Assembly: GCA_022841885.1 (NCBI GenBank)
Contig: JALHQP010000014.1
Location: forward strand, 1-49,712
DNA length: 49,712 bases
Direction: 5' to 3'
Source of the DNA: Aquincola sp.
Lineage (GTDB): Bacteria > Pseudomonadota > Gammaproteobacteria > Burkholderiales > Burkholderiaceae_C
Positions within the stretch are counted from its first letter, which is position 1. Every line of letters starts with the position of its first letter. Positions 16,976 to 24,173 of the stretch are shown here, in pieces. The notes under the pieces were generated by a model. The model saw nothing but the letters and a program-made list of their open reading frames with translations. It was not told the DNA's origin and ran no database searches. The translations under genes and the position numbers were made by a program.

Positions 16976-17784
16976 GGCTTCTTCTCGACCTTGGCCGCGC
17001 GCTTCTCGAGGAAGGCCCGCACACGTTCCTTGGCCGCGTCGTCGCCCTGGGCGATGGCGGCCATCAGCGACTCGACGAACAGGCCGTCGCTTTGCGACAG
17101 GTCGGCGATGCGCGGCAGCGCCTGCATCACCGCAAAGTTGGACAGCGGCGCGTTGCCCGCGATGCGCTCGGCCAGTTCGCAGGCCTTGGCGAACCCCGCG
17201 CCGTCGGCGACGAGGTACTGCGACAGGCCGCGCTGGTAACCCTCCTGCGCGTCGAGCACGCGACCGGTGAGCATCATGTCGGTCATCGTCGCCACACCCA
17301 CCAGGCGCGGCACGCGCGCCGAGCCGCCGCCGCCGACGAAGATGCCCCGCTGGCCCTCGGGCAGGCCGTAATAGGCGCTCGCCTCGGCGACGCGCAGGTG
17401 GCAGGAGCTCGCGATCTCGAGGCCGCCGCCAACCACGGCGCCGTGCAGCACCACGACCACCGGCACGCGGCCGAACTGGATCGAGTCCATCACCGCGTGC
17501 CAGGTGCGCGAGTGCAGCACGCCTTCGGCCACGCTGCGATCGGACAGCTCCGACAGGTCCAGGCCGGCACAGAAGTGTTCGCCGGCGCCGCTGAGCACGA
17601 CCGCCTTCACGGCTGCCGGTAGATTGATGAAGGCGGTCTGCAACTGCAGCACCAGCGCGTCGTTGACCGCGTTGCGTTTGGCCGGGCGGTTCAGCTTCAC
17701 ATGCGCGATCGGCTCGGCGATCTCGATGGCCAGCAGGCCCAGGCTGGCGAGCAACCCGGTGGCGGGGTGGAATGCATGGGTCAT
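16972..17784 (-). CDS. Enoyl-CoA hydratase/isomerase family protein
   Basis: Crotonase-fold enzyme, 270 residues, probably acting on the CoA thioester made by the neighbouring ligase. The oxyanion-hole motif GAGEHFCAGLDLSEL and the GAVVGGGLEIASS block are clear. The two crotonase glutamates are present, in GGGLE and in LPEGQRG. A hydration of hydroxycinnamoyl-CoA, or hydration plus retro-aldol cleavage to an aromatic aldehyde, are the likely reactions. I cannot distinguish between them, and the protein does not obviously resemble the well-known feruloyl-CoA hydratase/lyase. Its ATG overlaps the amidohydrolase stop (ATGA), and its stop overlaps the ligase start. Confidence 0.82.
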   Translation of the reverse strand: MTHAFHPATGLLASLGLLAIEIAEPIAHVKLNRPAKRNAVNDALVLQLQTAFINLPAAVKAVVLSGAGEHFCAGLDLSELSDRSVAEGVLHSRTWHAVMDSIQFGRVPVVVVLHGAVVGGGLEIASSCHLRVAEASAYYGLPEGQRGIFVGGGGSARVPRLVGVATMTDMMLTGRVLDAQEGYQRGLSQYLVADGAGFAKACELAERIAGNAPLSNFAVMQALPRIADLSQSDGLFVESLMAAIAQGDDAAKERVRAFLEKRAAKVEKKP

Positions 17785-18665
17785 GTCGTTGCCTCAACTG
17801 CGGACTTCAGGCCAAGCAGCCGCATCGCGTTCTGCTTCAGGATCAGTGGCTTGACCTCGTCGCGGAAGCCCGCTTCGTCGAAGTCCTTCATCCAGCGATC
17901 GGGCTGGATCAGCGGGAAGTCGCTGCCGAACAGCACGCGGTCCTTCAGCAGCGTGTTGGCGTACTGCACCAGCTGCGGCGGAAAGTACTTCGGACTCCAG
18001 CCCGACAGATCGATCCAGATATTCGGCTTGTGCATCGCCAGGCTCAAGGCCTCGTCCTGCCACGGCCAGGACGGATGCGCGATCACGATCTGCATGTCCG
18101 GGAAGGCGATCGCCACGTCCTCGAGCAGCATCGGGTTGCTGTTCTGCAGGCGCAAGCCGCCGCCGCAGCGCATGCCGCTGCCGATGCCGCTGTGGCCGCT
18201 GTGGAAGATGGCCGGCAGCTTGTGCTCGGCGATCACCTCGTACAGCGGCCAGGCCATGCGGTCGGCGGGCTCGAAGCCCTGTACCGTCGGGTGGAACTTG
18301 AAGCCCTTGACGCCGTGCTCCTCGATCAGCCGCCGCACCTCGCGCGCACCGAACTTCCCCTTGTGCGGGTCGACGCTGCCGAAGGCGATCATGATGTCCG
18401 GGTTGGCGCGCGCCGCGTCCGCGATCTCCTCGTTCGGGATGCGGCGCCGGCCCAGCTGCGCCTCGGCATCGACCGTGAAGTTGACGAAGCCGATCTTCTT
18501 CTCGCGGTAGAAGGCCACGGTCTCGTCCATCGTCGGGCGCTTGGACGAGCGGAAATACTTGTCTGCCGCGCGGTCGTACTCCTCGCCGTAGTTGTCGAAC
18601 GGGTTGCGACACGACACCTCGAGGTGGGTGTGCAAGTCGATGGCGATGAGCTTGTCGACGTCCAC
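17781..18665 (-). CDS. Amidohydrolase family protein (amidohydrolase-2, ACMSD-like)
   Basis: TIM-barrel metal-dependent hydrolase or decarboxylase, 294 residues. Metal ligands are visible as IDLHTHLEV near the N-terminus, VKGFKFHPTVQGF, FHSGHSG, IVIAHPSWPWQDEA and LFGSDFPLIQPDRW with the final Asp. The amidohydrolase-2 family includes aromatic-acid decarboxylases and lactone or C-C hydrolases. Here it lies between a Bug-type binding protein and CoA-linked enzymes, so it may process a ring-bearing product of hydroxycinnamate breakdown. The substrate is unknown. It follows the Bug gene by 19 bases and overlaps the hydratase by four. Confidence 0.8.
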   Translation of the reverse strand: MDVDKLIAIDLHTHLEVSCRNPFDNYGEEYDRAADKYFRSSKRPTMDETVAFYREKKIGFVNFTVDAEAQLGRRRIPNEEIADAARANPDIMIAFGSVDPHKGKFGAREVRRLIEEHGVKGFKFHPTVQGFEPADRMAWPLYEVIAEHKLPAIFHSGHSGIGSGMRCGGGLRLQNSNPMLLEDVAIAFPDMQIVIAHPSWPWQDEALSLAMHKPNIWIDLSGWSPKYFPPQLVQYANTLLKDRVLFGSDFPLIQPDRWMKDFDEAGFRDEVKPLILKQNAMRLLGLKSAVEATT

Positions 18666-18684
18666 GCGGCGCTCCTGCGGTGTG

Positions 18685-19662
18685 TCAGCTTTCCGGCGTG
18701 AAGCCGACGCGCTTGACCACTGGGCCCCAAGCCTGATTCTCGTTCTTCACCGCCTGCGAGAGCTCGGCCGGCGTGTTGGCGCCAGCCTCGACGCCGAGCT
18801 GGGCGAAGGCCTCGACCACGTCGGGTGCGCTGACCGCGGTCTTGATCGCGGCGGCCAGGCGCTGTGTCACGTCTGGCGCGGCCTTGCCTGGCAGGAAGAA
18901 GCCATACCACTCGCTCATCTCGAGCGCCTTGAAGCCCTGCTCGGTGTAGGTGGGCACGTCGGGCGCAAAGCGCGAGCGCGCTGCCCCCGAAGTGGCCAGC
19001 AGGCGCAGCTTGCCGGCCTTGAGGTGCGGCAGGTAGTCGCCGATCGGCGAGGTGAACGCAGGCACCTGCCCGCCCAGGAGGTCCTGAATGCCGGGTGCCG
19101 AGCCGCGGTAGGGCACGTGGCGCAGGTCGATGCCCGACTCCTTGGCCAGCAGCGCGCCGATGAAGTGCGGCGGCGAGCCGGCACCAGGCGAGCCGTAGTT
19201 CGCCGCACCCGGGTTGGCCTTGGCCCAGGCCAGGAAGTCCTTCAGCGTCTTCACCGATTCGGGCACCCCGGGGCCGACGCCGAAGCCGAAGCCGATCTGG
19301 CCGGCGGTGCACACCGGTGTCACGTCCTCGATGCCGTAGCCGAGCTTGGTGTACAGGTGCGGGTAGAGCGTGATCATCGCCGCCGGCGTCAGCAGCATCG
19401 TGCTGCCGTCGTTGGCGCTGCGCTTGAGTTCTTCCACCGCCAGGCGCCCGCCGGCGCCGGGCTTGTTCTCGACCAGCGCGGTCTTGGCGAAGCTGCCGCG
19501 CAGCTTGTCGGCAACGCGGCGCGACACCGCGTCGGTGGTGCCGCCAGCGGGGAAACCACACAGCACGCGGGCCGTGTCGAGCGCCTGAGCCAGTGCCTGG
19601 CCGGTGGCGCCGAGCGCGAGCAGTGCGGTCGACGAGAGGGTGAACTGCCTGCGATCGATCAT
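18685..19662 (-). CDS. Tripartite tricarboxylate transporter substrate-binding protein (Bug/TctC family)
   Basis: Periplasmic binding protein, 325 residues with a signal peptide (RRQFTLSSTALLALGATG, cleaved near ALAQA at residue 26). Hallmarks are VLCGFPAGGTTDAVSRRVAD, VENKPGAGGRLAVEEL, the YGSPGAGSPPHF loop and PYRGSAPGIQDLLGGQV. Such proteins are abundant in Bordetella and relatives, usually without TctA and TctB nearby, as here. It heads the operon with the amidohydrolase, hydratase and CoA ligase, so it may bind an aromatic carboxylate such as a hydroxycinnamate. It lies opposite the marR-type gene. Confidence 0.92.
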   Translation of the reverse strand: MIDRRQFTLSSTALLALGATGQALAQALDTARVLCGFPAGGTTDAVSRRVADKLRGSFAKTALVENKPGAGGRLAVEELKRSANDGSTMLLTPAAMITLYPHLYTKLGYGIEDVTPVCTAGQIGFGFGVGPGVPESVKTLKDFLAWAKANPGAANYGSPGAGSPPHFIGALLAKESGIDLRHVPYRGSAPGIQDLLGGQVPAFTSPIGDYLPHLKAGKLRLLATSGAARSRFAPDVPTYTEQGFKALEMSEWYGFFLPGKAAPDVTQRLAAAIKTAVSAPDVVEAFAQLGVEAGANTPAELSQAVKNENQAWGPVVKRVGFTPES

Positions 19663-19698
19663 GGCCTTGTTTCCTCGTGTGGGTGGTTTGGCCGATGG

Positions 19699-19715
19699 AT
19701 ATTAGTTAAGAAACT
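19699..19715. promoter_or_regulatory. A+T-rich divergent promoter/operator region (Bug operon and MarR gene)
   Basis: A short A+T-rich patch separates the divergent genes. On the minus strand TAATAT (19704-19699) could be a -10 box about 37 bases before the Bug-protein ATG. AGTT, four bases, then AACT (19704-19715) forms a small inverted repeat over it that could be a MarR site. Both readings are weak because the arms are only four bases. Confidence 0.3.
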
Positions 19716-19778
19716 GAAATAAATAAAGGTTGGGGAAAGCCCTGCCTCCAATGGGCAGTGGCCGCGCTTTCTGGTTCA

Positions 19779-20291
19779 ATGGATGAAATGAAACGTGACC
19801 CTGTCATGGCCGTGGGCGGCGCCGATGCGCAGCCGGCAGCGCCCCGCACGCCGGCCGGCGACCTGACCGAGGCGCAACTGGGCGACCTCATCGGCTATCA
19901 GCTTGCGCAGGCCGCGGTGGCGGGCCAGCGCGTGTTCCGGGAGCAGGTCGGCGAGCGGTTCGACCTGCGGCCGGTGGAGTACACGCTGATGGCCTTGATC
20001 GCCGCCAACCCCGGCAGCTCCTCGTCGGCGCTGGCGCAGGCGCTGGCCGTCACGGCGCCGAACATCACGATGTGGATCGACCGTCTGGCCGAGCGGGGCT
20101 GGGTGCGGCGGCGCCAGAGCAGCACCGACCGGCGTCGGCAGGATCTGCACCTTTCGGCTGCAGGCGCCCGCCTGGTGGCCGAGGCCACGGACCGCCTGAT
20201 CGAAGGCGAGCGGGCTGCCTTCGATGGCCTGAGCGGCGCCGAGCGGGCCATGCTGCTGGAGTTGCTGCACAAGCTCGCCCGCCATCGCTGA
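19779..20291 (+). CDS. MarR family transcriptional regulator
   Basis: Winged-helix regulator, 170 residues from the ATG at 19779; ATG at 19788 is equally possible. The MarR core is clear: RFDLRPVEYTLMALIAANPG, SSALAQALAVTAPNITMWID, LAERGWVRRRQSSTDRRRQD with the wing, and LSAAGARLVAEATDRLIEGE. It diverges from the Bug-amidohydrolase-hydratase-CoA ligase operon. MarR proteins such as CouR and FerC repress hydroxycinnamate genes and are released by hydroxycinnamoyl-CoA, so the same logic is plausible here. Its 3' end is 13 bases from the convergent modE end. Confidence 0.88.
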   Translation: MDEMKRDPVMAVGGADAQPAAPRTPAGDLTEAQLGDLIGYQLAQAAVAGQRVFREQVGERFDLRPVEYTLMALIAANPGSSSSALAQALAVTAPNITMWIDRLAERGWVRRRQSSTDRRRQDLHLSAAGARLVAEATDRLIEGERAAFDGLSGAERAMLLELLHKLARHR

Positions 20292-20304
20292 GCGCTCGCG
20301 GCCG

Positions 20305-21165
20305 TCAGGCCGGCACGGCCAGCATCACCGCATACGCCTTGAAGGTGGCCGTCGCGGTCTGGCCGACCGCAATGTCGAGCGCCTCGACCGCGTCGTTGGT
20401 GACCGACGCGGTGATCGTGACGCCGCCCGGCAGCGTCAGGCCGACCATCGAGGTCACCGCACCCTTGTGCACGCGCGATACCGTGCCTTCGAGCTGGTTG
20501 CGCGCCGACAGGCGGTAGCCGGCGAAGTCCGTCACCAGCACCACTTCGGAGGCCTTGACCAAGGCGATGGCTTCGCGGCCCGCGGCGAGCTTGAGCTGCC
20601 TGGCGGCCGTGGTGGTCATCGCCGCGGTGATCTCCAGGCCGCCGGGCAGCGCCAAGCTCACATGCGTGGTCGCCGGCCCCTGGGTCACCTCGGAGACGGT
20701 ACCGGCGAACTGGTTGCGTGCTGTGGTCTTCATCGAGACGCTCCTCAGAAGGGTGGCGAGCCCAGGTTGTTCGAGCAGCCAGGCCTCCTGCTCGCGCAGG
20801 AAGCTGGCATGGCGGATCTGCAGCTGCTGCCAGGCGCCGAGCAGCCGAAGCGCGGCCGCCGTGAGTCGCGTGCCGCCGCCGCCGAGTCCACCGGTGGCGG
20901 TCTCGACCAGCGGCGCGCGCGCCAGGTTGCCGGCCGACTCCAGCAGCAGCCAGGCGCCCTTGTAGCTGTAGCCGGCCGCGCGAGCGGCCTTGTGCAGCGA
21001 GCCGCTGTCCTGCACCGCGCGCAGCAGCGCGAAGAAACGGGTGTCCAGCCGGCCGCCGAGCCGCAGCTCGCCGCGTACCAGCGCCGTGTCTGCCGGGCGA
21101 GGCAGTTGCACGACAGGTGCCACGCCGGCCTCGGGCACGGCGGTCGAGCGCGGACGGGCCGGCAT
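20305..21165 (-). CDS. modE: Molybdate-responsive regulator ModE (winged helix plus two Mop/TOBE domains)
   Basis: Senses molybdate and controls molybdate transport and molybdoenzyme genes. The 286-residue protein has an N-terminal LysR-like winged helix at about residues 30-130 (RFFALLRAVQDSGSLHKAAR, AAGYSYKGAWLLLE). Two Mop domains follow, each opening with S-A/T-R-N-Q: TARNQFAGTVSEVTQGPATT near residue 147 and SARNQLEGTVSRVHKGAVTS near residue 218. It is the last gene of modB-A-C-E, six bases after modC, rather than divergent as in E. coli. An inverted repeat before modB is the likely target, so the operon may control its own regulator. Confidence 0.92.
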   Translation of the reverse strand: MPARPRSTAVPEAGVAPVVQLPRPADTALVRGELRLGGRLDTRFFALLRAVQDSGSLHKAARAAGYSYKGAWLLLESAGNLARAPLVETATGGLGGGGTRLTAAALRLLGAWQQLQIRHASFLREQEAWLLEQPGLATLLRSVSMKTTARNQFAGTVSEVTQGPATTHVSLALPGGLEITAAMTTTAARQLKLAAGREAIALVKASEVVLVTDFAGYRLSARNQLEGTVSRVHKGAVTSMVGLTLPGGVTITASVTNDAVEALDIAVGQTATATFKAYAVMLAVPA

Positions 21166-21171
21166 CGTGGT

Positions 21172-21924
21172 TCAACCCGCACGCACTGCGCCCGGGGGCG
21201 CCGGACGCTGCGACGGCGCCGCCTTCCAGGGTTCCGCCGGCAGTGGGTCGGACCCGACGTCGACAGCCCGCACCACCCTGCCGTCGTCGAACAGAAAGGC
21301 CTTCTGCGCCAGCGCGACCACGTCGTCCATGTCATGCGTGACCAGCACCATCGGGATGCCCCACCGTGCGCGCACCACGGCCAGCTCGTCGCGCAGCTGC
21401 TGCCGCAGCGCCGGGTTCAGTGCTGCGAAGGGCTCGTCGAGCAGCAGCGCGGCGGGATTGCAGGCCAGTGCCCGCGCCAGCGCCACACGCTGCTGCTGCC
21501 CGCCCGACAGCGTGTGCGGTCGGCTGCGCGCGAGCGGCAGCAGGCCAAAGCCGTCGAGCAGTTCGTCCACGCGCGCGGACTCGTCGCGGGCGAGGCGACG
21601 GCGCCAGCTCGTCAGCCCGAACGCCACGTTGTCCTTCACCGACAGGTGCGGGAACAGCGCGTACTGTTGGAACACATAGCCCAGGCGGCGCGACGGGGCC
21701 GGCACGTCGATGCCGTGCGCGCTGTCATGCAGCGTCCGCTCGCCGACGCGCACGTGGCCCTGCGCGGGGCGCAGGAGCCCGGCCATGGCCTGCAGCGTCA
21801 GCGACTTCCCGGCGCCGGACGCGCCGTAGAGCGCCACCACCGGCACGTCGGCAGCGAACGCAGCGTCGAGGTCGAAGCGGCGACGGCCGTCGCTGACCGA
21901 GAGCTTGACCGCCACATCGAACAT
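21172..21924 (-). CDS. modC: Molybdate ABC transporter ATP-binding protein
   Basis: ATPase of the molybdate importer, 250 residues. Walker A GASGAGKS, signature LSGGQQQR, Walker B LLLDEPFAALN and the switch VTHDMDDVV are present. It stops soon after the nucleotide-binding fold, so it lacks the C-terminal Mop domain found in longer ModC proteins such as E. coli's of about 350 residues; the two Mop domains of the adjacent ModE may be the main molybdate sensors. The D-loop ends in Asn (AALN) where Asp is usual. It begins nine bases after modA ends. Confidence 0.9.
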   Translation of the reverse strand: MFDVAVKLSVSDGRRRFDLDAAFAADVPVVALYGASGAGKSLTLQAMAGLLRPAQGHVRVGERTLHDSAHGIDVPAPSRRLGYVFQQYALFPHLSVKDNVAFGLTSWRRRLARDESARVDELLDGFGLLPLARSRPHTLSGGQQQRVALARALACNPAALLLDEPFAALNPALRQQLRDELAVVRARWGIPMVLVTHDMDDVVALAQKAFLFDDGRVVRAVDVGSDPLPAEPWKAAPSQRPAPPGAVRAG

Positions 21925-21933
21925 CGTGAGCTC

Positions 21934-22680
21934 TCAGGGCCGGTCGAAGCCGTGGCGTGCCAGGATGGCCTGCGCCTCGGCATCGACCAGGAAGGCGACG
22001 AACTCGCGCGCGAGCGGCGCTTGCCGGCTCGCGCTGACGACCGCCAGAGGGTAGGTGATCGGCGCGTGACCGGTCGCGGTCAGCACGATGCGCACCTTGC
22101 CTTGCATCCGTTGCGCGTCAGTGCGGTAGACGAAGCCGGCTTCGGCCTCGCCGCGCGACACGTAGTCGAGCACCTGGCGCACGTTGTCCGCGAACACGAA
22201 CTTCGGCTCGATTGCCGTCCACCGGTTGCCGAGCGCCTGCTTCGCATAGCGGCCGGCCGGCACCGTGGCTGGCTTGCCGACCGCGATGCGGCGCACCCCC
22301 GGTGCCTGCAGGTCCGCCATGCGCGCCAGTGGCACCGCGCCGCTCGCCGGTACCACCATCACCAGCGAGTTGGCCGCGAAGTCGCGCCGCGTGCCGGGGT
22401 CCAGCACCTTCTGCTGGATGCCTCGATCGATCGTCTCCTGGTCCGCGCTGGCGAACAGGTCGGCCGGCGCCCCGTTGACGATCTGCTGGATCAGCACGCC
22501 CGACGCTGCGAAGTTGAAGCGCACTATCGCGTGCGGTCGCGTGGCCTCGAAGCGCGCGCCGATCTCCCTGAACGCGTCGCTCAGGCTCGCCGCGGCCGAA
22601 ACGGTGAGCTGCTGGGCGCTGACCAGCAGCGGCGAGGCTGCGAGCGCCAGCACGGCCACGGTGCGGGCGGGGAACTTCAT
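21934..22680 (-). CDS. modA: Molybdate-binding periplasmic protein
   Basis: Binds molybdate or tungstate in the periplasm and delivers it to ModB. The protein has 248 residues with a signal peptide (KFPARTVAVLALAASPLLVS, cleaved near AQQ at residue 22). Typical ModA blocks are LTVSAAASLSDAFREIGARF, RFNFAASGVLIQQIVNGAPA, DLFASADQETIDRG, VGKPATVPAGRYAKQAL and EAEAGFVYRTDA. The ATG overlaps the modB stop (ATGA). The order modB before modA is unusual, since modABC is the norm. Confidence 0.95.
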   Translation of the reverse strand: MKFPARTVAVLALAASPLLVSAQQLTVSAAASLSDAFREIGARFEATRPHAIVRFNFAASGVLIQQIVNGAPADLFASADQETIDRGIQQKVLDPGTRRDFAANSLVMVVPASGAVPLARMADLQAPGVRRIAVGKPATVPAGRYAKQALGNRWTAIEPKFVFADNVRQVLDYVSRGEAEAGFVYRTDAQRMQGKVRIVLTATGHAPITYPLAVVSASRQAPLAREFVAFLVDAEAQAILARHGFDRP

Positions 22681-23384
22681 GCAGCGGGTCGCCGCGACGA
22701 TGGGTAGGGCCGGCGCGGCGAGAGCAGGTGGTTGGAGGCGAGCAGGATGGCTACCGACATCGTTGAGATCACGGCGGCCAGCAGCAGGGCCACATCGTCC
22801 CGGCCGGCCTGGACGGCGTCGTAGATCGCCATCGAGGCGGTTTGCGTCTGGCCGGGGATCGAGCCAGCCACCATCAAGGAGGCGCCGAACTCGCCCATTG
22901 CGCGCGCGAACGCCAGCAGCGTACCGGCCAGGATGCCCGGCCAGGCAAGCGGCAGGGTGACGCGAAGGAAAACGCCCCACTCGGTCTGGCGCAGGGTGCG
23001 CGCCGCGGCCTCGAGCTCGCGGTCGACCTGGTCGAAGGCCGTGCTGGCGCCCTTGAGCACCAGCGGCAGGGCCACCAGGGCGGAGGCAACCACCGCGCCA
23101 TGCCAGTTGAAGATCAAGGTGTAGTCGAAGTGCTCTCGCAACCACGCTCCGAGCGCACTGCGCCGGCCCATCAGGACCAGGATGCCGTAGCCCAGCACGG
23201 TAGGGGGCAGCACCAGCGGCAGCATGCACACGGCCTCTAGCAGGCGGCGCCCTGGCAGGCGCGTGCGCGTGACCAGCCAAGCCAGCGACACACCCAGCAG
23301 CAGCGCGAGCACGGTGGCCACCGTGGCGACGCGCAGCGTCAACGCCAGCGGCTCGGCGTCGAAGTGCTCGAGCAGGAGGGACAT
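22677..23384 (-). CDS. modB: Molybdate ABC transporter permease
   Basis: Inner-membrane subunit of the molybdate importer, 235 residues, with five to six hydrophobic helices. The EAA loop reads RELEAAARTLRQTEWGVFLR, followed by VTLPLAWPGILAGTLLAFAR and AMGEFGASLMVAGSIPGQTQ, which are typical of ModB/CysTW permeases. It is the first gene of the mod operon. Its ATG at 23384 is directly preceded by a long inverted repeat and no Shine-Dalgarno sequence is visible. Either the mRNA is leaderless or the operator overlaps the initiation region. No better in-frame start was found upstream. Confidence 0.93.
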   Translation of the reverse strand: MSLLLEHFDAEPLALTLRVATVATVLALLLGVSLAWLVTRTRLPGRRLLEAVCMLPLVLPPTVLGYGILVLMGRRSALGAWLREHFDYTLIFNWHGAVVASALVALPLVLKGASTAFDQVDRELEAAARTLRQTEWGVFLRVTLPLAWPGILAGTLLAFARAMGEFGASLMVAGSIPGQTQTASMAIYDAVQAGRDDVALLLAAVISTMSVAILLASNHLLSPRRPYPSSRRPAA

Positions 23385-23408
23385 CGTGATGTAGTAGCTT
23401 ACATCACG
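23385..23408. promoter_or_regulatory. Putative ModE-binding inverted repeat touching the modB start codon
   Basis: Two perfect 9-bp arms, CGTGATGTA and TACATCACG, are separated by six bases. ModE sites elsewhere are also long inverted repeats with about six to eight bases between arms, though the E. coli arms are richer in TATA. The repeat ends at the base before the modB ATG, so a bound dimer would cover the start region. Binding by the ModE encoded at 20305-21165 is inferred. Confidence 0.7.
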
Positions 23409-23509
23409 CTTGAGCGTGGCGCGACGTGGCCCGTCAACGTCGCGCCGAAGAAGGCTGGCGGCCGGGCTGCCTGGCCGCCTGCAAGGTCACTGCGAGGGGC
23501 TGGCGCTAC

Positions 23510-23884
23510 TCAGGTGGTCGGTTCGTCGTGGCAGACCAGTTCGATGTTGTGCCCATCGGGATCCAGCACCATGGCCGAATAAAAGGTGGCGTGGTACTCC
23601 GGTCTGACGGCGGGCGGCGCCTTGATTTGAGCCTGCATGGCCACCGCAACACGGTGGAAGTCGTCGACTGCTGACCGTGTTGGCGCTTCGAAAGCCACGT
23701 GGGTCGGGCGAGGCGGCCGGTCGCCCTGGCCGATCCAGAAGCTGACCTGTCCGGGCGTACCAAATCCGATCCAACCTTGGACGACGGACCGACGCGACAG
23801 CCCCGTCGGATTGAACAGTCTGTCGTAGAAGGCCGCGCTTGCCTCAAGGTCGGCCACCTGTATGCCGACATGGTCCAGTTTCAT
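23510..23884 (-). CDS. VOC (glyoxalase/bleomycin-resistance/dioxygenase) family protein
   Basis: Small metalloenzyme-fold protein, 124 residues from the ATG at 23884 (MKLDHVGIQVADLEASAAFY). An in-frame start 12 codons upstream is possible but lacks family similarity. The two beta-alpha-beta modules end in VAFEAPTRSAVDDFHRVAVA and MVLDPDGHNIELVCHDEP, with likely metal ligands His5, one near HVAFEA and Glu in HNIELV. Members include glyoxalase I, fosfomycin-resistance and dioxygenase-like proteins; the substrate here is unknown. It is the last gene of a small leftward operon with a 74-aa protein and an alpha/beta hydrolase. Confidence 0.85.
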   Translation of the reverse strand: MKLDHVGIQVADLEASAAFYDRLFNPTGLSRRSVVQGWIGFGTPGQVSFWIGQGDRPPRPTHVAFEAPTRSAVDDFHRVAVAMQAQIKAPPAVRPEYHATFYSAMVLDPDGHNIELVCHDEPTT

Positions 23885-23894
23885 CGAAAAGCTC

Positions 23895-24119
23895 CTAGTG
23901 CACTGTTTGCTGGGAGTCACCCTGCAGGACGACGGGAACAGCGAAGTCCCTGCCTACTGTCGCGCGGGCTAGAAAGTAATTGTTGCGCGCCCGCTGGCTG
24001 AGCGTATCAAGCGTCACATGACCGTTGGCGTCGCAAGGGAACGTGAAAGCCCGCCCTCCATGGAACAAGGACTGGAACCGCAGTTCGTAAGCACCGTTGA
24101 CCGAAAGCATCTGGCTCAT
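23895..24119 (-). CDS. Small conserved protein of unknown function (74 aa)
   Basis: Seventy-four residues, no signal peptide and no catalytic motif that I recognise. Segments YELRFQSLFHGGRAFTFPCD and LDTLSQRARNNYFLARATVG recall short unnamed proteins found in Burkholderia and relatives. A strong AAGGAG lies seven bases before its ATG, so it is a real gene. It begins 54 bases after the alpha/beta hydrolase ends and stops 10 bases before the VOC gene, which suggests one transcript. Its charged, Asn/Arg-rich centre suggests a compact soluble protein. The function is unknown. Confidence 0.7.
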   Translation of the reverse strand: MSQMLSVNGAYELRFQSLFHGGRAFTFPCDANGHVTLDTLSQRARNNYFLARATVGRDFAVPVVLQGDSQQTVH

Positions 24120-24173
24120 CGCATGTCTCCTTGAACTGATGAGCCGAACTTCGGCGTTGCCATGGTGGCAAGG

